Origin: an uncultured Sphingobacteriales bacterium
GTDB taxonomy: Bacteria > Bacteroidota > Bacteroidia > Chitinophagales > Chitinophagaceae
NCBI GenBank assembly: GCA_937991535.1
Contig: CALKHN010000119.1
Coordinates: 1-15,967, forward strand
Direction: 5' to 3'
Length of the DNA: 15,967 nucleotides
A program made the position numbers and the translations under genes. Within the stretch, counting starts at the first letter, position 1. The number at the start of each line of letters is the position of its first letter. The notes below the pieces were generated by a model. It was not told the origin of the DNA. It did not search any database and worked only from the letters and a program-made list of their open reading frames with translations. Below are positions 1 to 6,225 of this stretch, piece after piece.

Positions 1-169
1 CGACCCTTACAGCTTTTTTTTCGTATAACAAGGATGGGACTGGTTAGAGGCTTACGAAACACTTGCAGATGCATTATCAGATACTTCAAAAAGCTTTATA
101 GAAATTTTTGAGGAAGATGTCAAGGACTATGCATCTCGTAAAAAATCAATAGCTGATTTCAAAAAGAGC

Positions 170-1060
170 TTGTCAGAATTCGTTGCAAATGAATCAAGAG
201 GGAAGCCATTGATTTTTATAATTGACGAATTAGACAGATGTCGCCCTAATTATTCAGTTCTGCTGCTTGAACAAATCAAACATTTCTTTTCTGTGCCTAA
301 TATTGTTTTCGTTTTATCAATTGACAAAACGCAGTTAGGCAATGCAGTTTGTGGAGTTTACGGTTCTGAAAAACTAGATTCAAATGAATATTTAAAAAGA
401 TTTATTGACATTGAATACTCTATTCCAGAAGCTGAGAAAGGAAAATATTTCGAATATTTGTATGATTATTTTGACTATGATACTTTTTTCAAATCAGCAG
501 AAAGGAATAGATATAGCGGGTTTGAATATGACAAAGACAAATTTGTTCTGACTGGAAAAATGTTTCTAGGTAATCTTACCCTCCGGCAACAAGAGAAAAT
601 TTTAGCGCATACTCGAATAACATTCCGCACCTTAAATTATGATAATTACCTAATACCCACAATTTTTATCTTTCTTGTCTACATAAAGATGATCCACGAA
701 AGATTTTATTCGGCACTTTCTAATAAAAAATTGTCAATTATTGAAATTCAAGAAGAATTCTTCCAAATCGTGCATCCATTTATTGATGATGACAACAAAA
801 GTCTTTGTGTAGAAATTGAAGCTTACTTGTTGAAATTCTATGAGAACTTTAAATCAGAACATAAAAGCAGAGGGCATTCAGAAATTATTGGATGGGACTC
901 AACAGAAAATAAAGACGTATTAAAAATTGATTCTAAAATTGACAATAATTTATTTTTGAAGCGATTAACTAATGGAAAGTTGTCTCAGGACTATTCCGAT
1001 ATGAAGCTATCCTACTTTCTCAGTAAACTTAACTTAACGGATAACATAAAGATAAATTAA
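170..1060 (+). CDS. KAP family P-loop NTPase, 5'-truncated
   Basis: This is the C-terminal part of a KAP P-loop NTPase, a family linked to membrane-associated and phage-defence ATPases. Walker B is plain: LIFIIDELDRCRP at about residues 14-26. It is followed by the family's VLSID motif, and by NEYLKRFIDIEY at about 72-83. Walker A is absent. In-frame coding resemblance continues upstream of the TTG at 170 back to codon 29-31, but a TAA lies in the same frame at 26-28 and no ATG, GTG or TTG occurs between them. The 296-residue ORF is therefore shorter than a complete member, usually around 500 residues or more. A run of eight T at 14-21 is a possible frameshift or sequencing-error site. The gene is much more A/T-rich than the genes after 2100, which suggests transfer. 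No qatB, qatC or qatD partner follows. The family call is secure. Whether the protein is made is doubtful, since a protein lacking Walker A should not bind ATP. Confidence 0.8.
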   Translation: MSEFVANESRGKPLIFIIDELDRCRPNYSVLLLEQIKHFFSVPNIVFVLSIDKTQLGNAVCGVYGSEKLDSNEYLKRFIDIEYSIPEAEKGKYFEYLYDYFDYDTFFKSAERNRYSGFEYDKDKFVLTGKMFLGNLTLRQQEKILAHTRITFRTLNYDNYLIPTIFIFLVYIKMIHERFYSALSNKKLSIIEIQEEFFQIVHPFIDDDNKSLCVEIEAYLLKFYENFKSEHKSRGHSEIIGWDSTENKDVLKIDSKIDNNLFLKRLTNGKLSQDYSDMKLSYFLSKLNLTDNIKIN

Positions 1061-1327
1061 GATTTCTGCAGATAATGTAATTGCCTGTTGCTTTACTGGG
1101 ATACTACATTTGGTTCACCGCTATCAAAATCGAATTAAAAGGGATTAAACTTGAAGTCGTTAAGGCACAAAAAAATCAACCAAAGGCGCACTGACTATAA
1201 CGGGATTAACAATATGGCGGCTTGAACTCAAATGCTCTACTACTATTAAACTTTTGTATTAAATTCGACAGAAAGATTACTATTTCCGTCACACCGTAAA
1301 TGCCTAACCGGTCAGGTCAAAAATAAA
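1061..1327. other. Spacer, A/T-rich, with a possible gene remnant
   Basis: No convincing gene lies here. A 37-codon open frame at 1081-1194 begins at a TTG right after a TAA and ends in TGA. It reads as a short hydrophobic start (LPVALLGYYIWF) followed by a Lys-rich tail, so it could be a fragment of a small membrane protein or chance. The rest, from about 1195, is A/T-rich non-coding sequence. Confidence 0.3.
1303..1316. promoter_or_regulatory. Near-palindrome just upstream of the DUF1801 gene
   Basis: CCTAACCGGTCAGG matches its own reverse complement at 12 of 14 positions and has an ACCGGT core. It ends 11 bp before the ATG at 1328, a position where a dimeric repressor could block expression. 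That role is inferred from symmetry and position only. Confidence 0.2.
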
Positions 1328-1741
1328 ATGATTTCGGGCAATATTAATAAAATGCAAACAGACAATAAAGTAACCGATTTCTTATCACAGTATGATGAGC
1401 AGGTTTTCAGCCATGCTTTAAAACTTCGTGAACTGCTGTTTGCAAATCTTCCGGGTGTTACTGAGCAGGTAGACATTGCCGCGAAAATGATCGCTTACTG
1501 CTACGGGCAAAAATATGCGGAATTGATTTGTGTGATTATTCCTTCCAAAAAAGGACTGAAGCTGGGTTTCAACAGGGGTATTGATTTACCCGATCCGGAT
1601 AAACTGCTTAAAGGAAAGGGAAAGATTTCGCGTTATGTGGAAATTGAATCCGAAGAGCAAATTGCATCCGCACCACTTAAGCAATTGGTAGAAAGTGCTT
1701 ACAAGGCTTATCTGCAACGGGTAAACAAGCCGGCGCGGTGA
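1328..1741 (+). CDS. DUF1801 domain-containing protein
   Basis: This is a 137-residue soluble protein of the DUF1801 (YdhG-like) family, whose biochemical role is not established. Features typical of the family are LRELLFANLPGVTEQVD at about residues 33-49, the YCYGQKYAELICVIIPSKKGLKLGF strand region at about 57-81, and the closing DPDKLLKGKGKISRYVEIES stretch at about 89-108. The protein is close to the family's usual length and has no signal peptide or membrane segment. An alternative start is the Met at codon 9 (1352). Neither start has a Shine-Dalgarno motif, which is normal for Bacteroidota, so the 1328 start is a convention. It appears to be a single-gene unit between the KAP remnant and a repeat-rich spacer, and nothing nearby indicates its job. 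Confidence 0.85.
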   Translation: MISGNINKMQTDNKVTDFLSQYDEQVFSHALKLRELLFANLPGVTEQVDIAAKMIAYCYGQKYAELICVIIPSKKGLKLGFNRGIDLPDPDKLLKGKGKISRYVEIESEEQIASAPLKQLVESAYKAYLQRVNKPAR

Positions 1742-1760
1742 TGATGGAGAGAGGAGAGAG

Positions 1761-1818
1761 GTGAAAGGTAAGAAGTGAAAAGTGAGAGGCGAAAAAGGTG
1801 AAAAGTGAAAAATGAGAA
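1761..1818 (+). repeat. Degenerate GTGARAR heptamer array
   Basis: The successive units are GTGAAAG, GTAAGAA, GTGAAAA and GTGAGAG, then a slipped GCGAAAAAG, then GTGAAAA, GTGAAAA and ATGAGAA. The 7-bp period is clear despite substitutions and one 2-bp slip. It is a decayed relative of the near-perfect array at 4703-4793, on the same strand. Confidence 0.75.
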
Positions 1819-1845
1819 GGAATCAGATCATCGTTAGTACGCTTA

Positions 1846-1873
1846 AGCTGAAAGCTGATGGCTGATAGCCAGA
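1846..1873 (+). repeat. AGCTGAY heptamer cluster
   Basis: Four consecutive heptamers are present: AGCTGAA, AGCTGAT, GGCTGAT and AGCCAGA. The block is related, as reverse complement, to 4642-4669. An ATCGTTAGTA motif accompanies both copies. Confidence 0.65.
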
Positions 1874-1899
1874 GCTGGGTGGGGTTCCTTCGGATTTAG

Positions 1900-1915
1900 T
1901 CCCGCACGTGCCGGA
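1900..1915. promoter_or_regulatory. GC-rich palindrome around GCACGTGC
   Basis: TCCCGCACGTGCCGGA is symmetric at 14 of 16 positions. It lies between a CTTCGGATTTAG and a CTTCGGGTTTAA direct repeat. It could be a protein-binding site or part of another dispersed repeat. It lies about 200 bp before the next gene, so a direct operator role is uncertain. Confidence 0.25.
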
Positions 1916-2105
1916 TACGGCTTCGGGTTTAACAAATTTGCTCCATAGCAAAAAGAAAGTACAAGGGAGTGACACAACAATTGCTGATGGAGGAAATGAA
2001 GGCGATAACAAAAAATGGATTGCTTAAAGAACAACCGTGCTGTTATGAAAGGTTGACAACCTAATAAATGCACCCCATCGCAACGTTTCCATCCATCCAT
2101 TTGCT

Positions 2106-2113
2106 TACCTTTG
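2106..2113 (+). promoter_or_regulatory. Candidate Bacteroidota -7 box (TACCTTTG)
   Basis: TACCTTTG matches the TAnnTTTG -7 consensus of the Bacteroidota primary sigma factor exactly. The -33 TTTG is poor: the nearest candidate is TTTC at 2086-2089, 16 bp upstream. Transcription from this box would begin at about 2118-2121, right at the GTG start of the next gene, giving a leaderless or nearly leaderless message. Confidence 0.4.
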
Positions 2114-2119
2114 CGCCTG

Positions 2120-2428
2120 GTGAAAAATTGTATAGCCTGCATATTAGCCATTTATATTTTGTTCAGCGCAGTTGTTCCCTGCTCCGTTTTCGATAATTGT
2201 GAGGAAGAGCAAAATACAGAACAAAGTTCCGGTTCAGATCATAAAAAGGACTGTAGCAACTGTTCGCCATTTTCTATTTGTTCATCCGCACCAGGCTTTA
2301 CCCTTAATACGATAAGCACGTCTTTTGAACCGGTTGCATTTAGTAATTCACCGGCGTATAGCGAATATTGTTTCTCTTTCAAATCAGGGTATTATTCCAG
2401 TCTCTTTCAGCCCCCGCGTGCAGGTTAA
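2120..2428 (+). CDS. Small Cys-rich exported protein, DUF6660-like
   Basis: A protein of about 102 residues with a hydrophobic N-terminal segment (IACILAIYILFSAVVPC, about residues 5-21), an acidic, polar middle, and a cysteine cluster KKDCSNCSPFSICSS. It closes with FQPPRAG. This layout matches the small DUF6660-type proteins that often precede TonB-dependent receptors in Bacteroidota. The family function is unproven, and a metal-related role is often suspected because of the cysteines. No ATG is available in the frame, which opens after a TGA at 2054-2056. GTG at 2120 gives a natural signal-like start MKNC, while TTG at 2111 would add three residues. The TonB receptor gene begins 49 bp after its stop, so the two are probably co-transcribed and act on the same substrate at the envelope. 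Confidence 0.65.
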   Translation: MKNCIACILAIYILFSAVVPCSVFDNCEEEQNTEQSSGSDHKKDCSNCSPFSICSSAPGFTLNTISTSFEPVAFSNSPAYSEYCFSFKSGYYSSLFQPPRAG

Positions 2429-2477
2429 CAGCTTCAGGACAGGCAGGATTTATTGATCACATTACCGTTTACACAAT

Positions 2478-4634
2478 ATGAAGAAAATACTATTGCTAAG
2501 CATAGCAGTGTTATGTGCGTTCACTATTTATGCGCAGCATACCATTACATTATCGATTAAAAGCAGCGAAGAAAAGATACCCCTTGCAGGCGCTACAGCT
2601 ACCATCGTTTCTTTAAATAAAACAGCAGTTGCAGATAGTGCAGGCATTGCAACCTTTACAAACATTGCGGCAGGCAGGTACCAGGTTAAAGTGTCGTATG
2701 TGGATTTGGAAGAACAGGAAGTAACCGTTGAGGTACCACAGCCTGGCAACACAACATTTGAGGTGCTTTTGGAAGAAGGGGAGGAACATGAAGAAGAAAT
2801 CATAATTACGGCAACCCGTATAAGCAGAACCATTGCCAATATTCCAACACGGGTGGAAGTGATCTCCGGCGAAGAACTAACAGAGAAAGGAAACATGAAG
2901 CCGGGCGACATAAGAATGCTGCTGAACGAAAGTACGGGTATTCAAACACAGCAAACTTCAGCCACTTCTTATAATTCCAGCATCCGCATACAGGGACTTG
3001 ATGGCCGGTACACCCAGATATTAAGAGACGGTTTCCCGCTTTATTCAGGCTTTTCGGGCGGATTAAGTTTAATGCAGATTGCCCCTCTTGATCTGAGGCA
3101 GGTTGAAGTAATTAAAGGTTCATCATCTACACTATACGGTGGCGGGGCGATAGCCGGTTTGGTAAACCTCGTTTCCAAAACACCCACAGCCGAAAGGGAA
3201 TTGAGTTTTATGGCAAATGCCACATCAGCCAGGGGCTTGGACCTTAGTGGTTTTTACAGTCAGAAATTCCGGAACATTGGACTAACTGTCTTCGGTTCCA
3301 GGAACACAGGCCGTGCTTACGATCCGGCAGATATTGGATTAACAGCTATTCCGGAGTTTGAGCGATATACCATTAATCCCAGGCTATTTATTTATGGTGA
3401 AAAGACAAATGCCAATGTAGGTTTCAGCTACGTTACAGAAGACCGTACAGGCGGCAGCATGGATTATATCAGGCACGGAACAACAGGTTATTTTGAAAGA
3501 AATAATACTGATCGTTTTACAGGCCAGGCAGATATACAGCATAAATTAAGTGATAACAGCAATCTTCAGTTTAAAAGCAGTTATTCAAACTTTAACAGGT
3601 TAATTACGGTGCCTGCCAGCATTTTTGAGGGCGTGCAAAGATCTTCTTATTCGGAGCTCAACTTTAATACAAAAGGAGAGAAGACATTCTGGATAGCCGG
3701 AGTGAATTTCTTGACCGATGATTTCAGCGAACAAAGGCACCATACAAACCCATTAAGAAATTATCACTACAATACCTTTGGTGCATTTGTGCAAAACACC
3801 TGGTCGCCAACAGGCAAATTTACTTTGGAAACAGGTTTAAGAGGTGACTATGTAAAGCAATATGGTTTTGAATTATTGCCAAGATTTTCAGCCATGCTAA
3901 AAGCAACTCCGAAACTAACGGCAAGGTTAGGCGGCGGCTTAGGTTATAAAACACCTACTGTATTTAATGAGGATGCGGAGAAAGTACAGTTTCAAAACAT
4001 TCTGCCCATCAACCTGCAATCAGCAAACAACGAGAGATCGGCAGGTGGTAATCTTGATTTTAACTACAGAACAAATCTTGGTGATGTAGGTTTTAGCATC
4101 AACCAGCTATTCTTTTATACAAGACTGAATAAGCCATTGGTGCTAACCCATGCAACAAGCAACAATTATGAATTTGTAAATGCAGATGGTTATATAGATA
4201 CCAAAGGAATGGAAACAAACCTGCGGTTCACTTACGGCGATTTTAAGTTGTTCATTGGCTATACTTATGCAGATGTGAGCAGCCGCTTCAACAATACCAA
4301 AAGCTGGTTTCCTTTAACGGCAAAGCACAGGTTGAATAATGTATTAATGTATGAGCAGGAAGGCAAGCTAAAGATTGGTTTGGAAGCCTATTATTTCAGT
4401 CCGCAAAGGTTGAGCGATGGCACAACAGGAAAGCCTTACTGGATAAATGGTTTAATGGCAGAAAAGCTATGGAAGAAATTTTCTGTATTCATAAACTTTG
4501 AAAACTTCCTCGATACACGGCAAACCAGGTTTGATACCATTTACACGGGCTCCGTTACCAGCCCGGTTTTTAGAGACATTTATGCTCCTGTAGATGGATT
4601 TGTTGTAAATGGCGGCGTTAAAATTAAATTGTAG
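2478..4634 (+). CDS. TonB-dependent outer-membrane receptor
   Basis: A 718-residue TonB-dependent receptor that takes up a ligand through an outer-membrane beta-barrel using TonB energy. The order is a signal peptide (residues 1-19, ending FTIYAQ), a carboxypeptidase-regulatory-like beta-sandwich (about 22-98, with PLAGATATIVSL and GRYQVKVSY), an acidic EEGEEHEEE linker, a TonB-box-like segment IIITATR (about 108-114), a plug domain (about 118-235, with SIRIQGLDGRYTQILRDGFPLY and VEVIKGSSSTLYGGGAIAG) and then the barrel to the C-terminal strand NGGVKIKL. Its size and single-receptor layout fit the BtuB/siderophore or metal class rather than SusC, and no SusD follows. The upstream Cys-rich small protein supports a metal or metal-complex substrate, but the ligand cannot be read from the sequence. 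The gene is intact and convergent with the FGE gene across a 224-bp repeat-filled spacer. Confidence 0.92.
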   Translation: MKKILLLSIAVLCAFTIYAQHTITLSIKSSEEKIPLAGATATIVSLNKTAVADSAGIATFTNIAAGRYQVKVSYVDLEEQEVTVEVPQPGNTTFEVLLEEGEEHEEEIIITATRISRTIANIPTRVEVISGEELTEKGNMKPGDIRMLLNESTGIQTQQTSATSYNSSIRIQGLDGRYTQILRDGFPLYSGFSGGLSLMQIAPLDLRQVEVIKGSSSTLYGGGAIAGLVNLVSKTPTAERELSFMANATSARGLDLSGFYSQKFRNIGLTVFGSRNTGRAYDPADIGLTAIPEFERYTINPRLFIYGEKTNANVGFSYVTEDRTGGSMDYIRHGTTGYFERNNTDRFTGQADIQHKLSDNSNLQFKSSYSNFNRLITVPASIFEGVQRSSYSELNFNTKGEKTFWIAGVNFLTDDFSEQRHHTNPLRNYHYNTFGAFVQNTWSPTGKFTLETGLRGDYVKQYGFELLPRFSAMLKATPKLTARLGGGLGYKTPTVFNEDAEKVQFQNILPINLQSANNERSAGGNLDFNYRTNLGDVGFSINQLFFYTRLNKPLVLTHATSNNYEFVNADGYIDTKGMETNLRFTYGDFKLFIGYTYADVSSRFNNTKSWFPLTAKHRLNNVLMYEQEGKLKIGLEAYYFSPQRLSDGTTGKPYWINGLMAEKLWKKFSVFINFENFLDTRQTRFDTIYTGSVTSPVFRDIYAPVDGFVVNGGVKIKL

Positions 4635-4641
4635 GGGCGAT

Positions 4642-4669
4642 CAGCTATCAGCCATCGGCTTTCAGCTAT
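4642..4669 (+). repeat. CAGCTAT heptamer cluster
   Basis: Four heptamers are present: CAGCTAT, CAGCCAT, CGGCTTT and CAGCTAT. The reverse complement reads ATAGCTG, AAAGCCG, ATGGCTG, ATAGCTG, resembling 1846-1873. It begins 7 bp after the TonB receptor's stop codon, and an ACTAACGAT motif follows at about 4683-4691, again the inverse of the left spacer. Confidence 0.65.
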
Positions 4670-4702
4670 CAGGTGAGTAACTACTAACGATAGGATGATG
4701 AG

Positions 4703-4793
4703 GTGAGAGGTCAGAGGTGAGAAGTGAGAGGTGAGAGGTGAGAAGTGAGAGGTGAGAAGTGAGAGGTGAGAAGTGAGAGGTGAGAAGTGAGAG
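4703..4793 (+). repeat. Thirteen-unit GTGAGAR heptamer array
   Basis: Thirteen contiguous 7-bp units fill exactly 91 bp. They are GTGAGAG or GTGAGAA, alternating almost regularly, so a 14-bp higher-order period is visible. One unit is GTCAGAG. A slipped GTTGAGAG follows at 4794-4801. The array lies between the 3' ends of two convergent genes. The strand is purine-rich without T-runs, so it does not look like an intrinsic terminator. Confidence 0.95.
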
Positions 4794-4807
4794 GTTGAGA
4801 GGTGTCC

Positions 4808-4856
4808 TGCTCATAGCTCATAGCTGACCGCTGAAAGCTGACAGCTCACAGCCCGC
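4808..4856 (+). repeat. Seven-unit AGCTSAY heptamer array abutting the FGE stop
   Basis: The units are TGCTCAT, AGCTCAT, AGCTGAC, CGCTGAA, AGCTGAC, AGCTCAC and AGCCCGC, then a partial AGCT at 4857-4860. The partial unit overlaps the first two bases of the reverse-strand stop codon of the FGE gene (4859-4861), so the array runs right up to the coding sequence. Confidence 0.85.
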
Positions 4857-4858
4857 AG

Positions 4859-6049
4859 CTATTCTTCTACTACATCCTTCACACACCTGAACCCGATATG
4901 ATTGGTGGCGGAGCGCCATTCGCCCTTACCGCGGGTGCCTACCATGTACCTTGTGCAATATTGATCTGTGCATAAATAGGAGCCGCCGCGTTGTACTTTT
5001 TTCTGCTGGCCGGGTTCGGCAGGATCGAAAGACGAATCGGGTCCTTTGGGGTTTTTAACTACACCTGCTTTTGCAAGCCCGGCATAATAATCGGGGCGAT
5101 ACCAGTCGCTGCACCACTCCCACACATTGCCGGCTACATCGTATAATCCATAGCCGTTGGGCGCGAATTGCTTAACCGGCGCTATGCCCGCGAAGCCATC
5201 ACCGGCGATATCCGCATTGGGAAATTGTCCCTGGAAAGTATTGGCCTGCCATTTGCCGGCGCTTTTCATTTCGTTGCCCCAGGTGTAGAGATTACCCGTT
5301 TTACCTGCCCTTGCGGCAAATTCCCATTCGGCTTCCGTGGGTAAGCGCTTGCCCGCCCATTTTGCATAAGCTGCCGCATCTTCATAAGCGATCTGCACTA
5401 CGGGATAATGTTCTTTCCCTCTAATATCGCTGTTCGGTCCTGATGGGTGGCGCCAGTTGGCTTCGTGTACATATTGCCACCATTGCAGGTGGTTGTTCAG
5501 GGGCACTTCATGTGAAGGAGGCGTGAATACCACGGCGCCTGCAACAAGGTTTTCTTCAGGCACGCCGGGGAATTCTTCCTTTGTGGGTTTTTGTTCCGCC
5601 ACCGTAATATAACCGGTTGCTTTTACAAAGGCCGCGAACTGCTGGTTGGTTACTTCCGTTTCATCCATGTAAAAAGGGTCAATGTATACCTGGTGTATGG
5701 GCCGGGCGTCGTCCATGGCTTCGTGTCCGCCTTCGGTGATGCCCACGGGGTTTACGCCGCCCATGCTGAATGTTCCGCCGGGGATATATGCCATGCCTGC
5801 AATTTTTTCAGGATCTGCGGGTATTTCATTTTCCGCTGTTGTTATAAAAGCAGAGCCACCGCCATTCATGAAGATGGTGCTGTCGCCGGGCGTTAGTCCC
5901 TTTGCACAGGAAATGGCGCCGCTGATCTTCATGGCGCCGATGTCGGGTACGATGGCGGCGACCTGTGTGGTTTTTCCCTGCCGGCAGGAGAGGAGGCTCG
6001 TTATAATAAATGCAATAAGAAGAAAGCGGTTCAGCATTGATCTTGCCAT
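4859..6049 (-). CDS. Formylglycine-generating enzyme (SUMF1/FGE-sulfatase) lipoprotein
   Basis: A 396-residue FGE-family protein. These enzymes use O2 and copper to oxidise the Cys of a sulfatase C-x-P-x-R motif to formylglycine. A lipoprotein signal ends in LLSC (Cys22), so export and lipidation are predicted. The residues after Cys22 (RQGKTTQ) lack the acidic cluster of surface-export signals, so a periplasm-facing location is more likely. The FGE fold runs from about residue 85 (MAYIPGGTFSMGG), through DETEVTNQQFAAFVKATGY, RLPTEAEWEFAARAG and GNVWEWCSDWY, to NHIGFRC. The redox-active cysteine pair is present: GGSYLCTDQYC gives Cys360 and Cys365 with the same spacing as Cys336/Cys341 of human SUMF1. 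Many SUMF1-like bacterial proteins lack this pair, so real FGE activity is plausible. A second start at Met5 (6037) gives a more ordinary signal peptide. It is the last gene of the minus-strand series, 176 bp after the enolase-family gene. The likely client is the sulfatase at 7617-9899. Confidence 0.88.
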   Translation of the reverse strand: MARSMLNRFLLIAFIITSLLSCRQGKTTQVAAIVPDIGAMKISGAISCAKGLTPGDSTIFMNGGGSAFITTAENEIPADPEKIAGMAYIPGGTFSMGGVNPVGITEGGHEAMDDARPIHQVYIDPFYMDETEVTNQQFAAFVKATGYITVAEQKPTKEEFPGVPEENLVAGAVVFTPPSHEVPLNNHLQWWQYVHEANWRHPSGPNSDIRGKEHYPVVQIAYEDAAAYAKWAGKRLPTEAEWEFAARAGKTGNLYTWGNEMKSAGKWQANTFQGQFPNADIAGDGFAGIAPVKQFAPNGYGLYDVAGNVWEWCSDWYRPDYYAGLAKAGVVKNPKGPDSSFDPAEPGQQKKVQRGGSYLCTDQYCTRYMVGTRGKGEWRSATNHIGFRCVKDVVEE

Positions 6050-6130
6050 GGGCTGTTTTTTTCGTGTATCCGGTATTTGTTTGTGGGCACTAAATTACGT
6101 AAGAATTGTTAGTATTGTTTGTTATGCTGA

Positions 6131-6193
6131 TACTACTGTCATGCTGACGCAGGAAGCACCTGTGCAACATTCCATTCTGCGAACGATTCACTG
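6131..6193 (+). repeat. Degenerate copy of the right-end dispersed repeat
   Basis: TACTACTGTCATGCTGACGC, then GGAAGCACCTGTGC, ACATTCCATT and a GATTCACTG tail follow in the same order as in the 153-bp units at 15629-15967. Relative to those units it lacks a short TTG stretch and the internal AAGGAACGAAGCAT duplication. It sits in the 176-bp spacer between the enolase-family and FGE genes. Confidence 0.75.
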
Positions 6194-6217
6194 CTGATAG
6201 CTGATTGATAGCTGACA
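6193..6217 (+). repeat. GCTGATA heptamer cluster
   Basis: GCTGATA and GCTGATT, then an inserted GATA, then GCTGACA. This is a short member of the AGCTGAY heptamer family, ending 8 bp before the stop codon of the enolase-family gene on the other strand. Confidence 0.5.
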
Positions 6218-6225
6218 GCCTTTGC

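Larger units (their letters stand above)
1742..2105. other. Repeat-rich spacer upstream of the DUF6660/TonB unit
   Basis: This spacer of about 360 bp holds, in order, a degenerate GTGARAR heptamer array (1761-1818), an ATCGTTAGTA block (about 1830-1839), AGCTGAY heptamers (1846-1873), a GCACGTGC-centred palindrome (1900-1915) and A-rich sequence up to the -7 box at 2106. Open frames on the minus strand here do not look like protein families and are probably chance. Confidence 0.6.

Noticed and set aside
1302..1308. GCCTAAC as an integron attC end
   Set aside because: It matches RYYYAAC, but no matching GTTRRRY partner at attC spacing and no integrase are seen. A 7-mer alone is weak.
170..1741. 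Qat-type defence operon
   Set aside because: Only a KAP-like remnant is present. The next gene is DUF1801, with no QueC-like or TatD-like partner.
1877..2105. Cobalamin or other riboswitch ahead of the TonB receptor unit
   Set aside because: I could not find conserved riboswitch cores, and the sequence is explained better as repeats and a palindrome.
1843..2151. Minus-strand ORF of 102 codons
   Set aside because: It runs through heptamer repeats, a palindrome and the promoter of the DUF6660-like gene, and resembles no protein family.
4703..4793. CRISPR-like array
   Set aside because: The units are 7 bp, contiguous and without spacers, and no cas gene is present.
5682..6197. Plus-strand ORF of 171 codons antisense to the FGE gene
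   Set aside because: It is the shadow of a well-supported FGE coding frame and has no family features.
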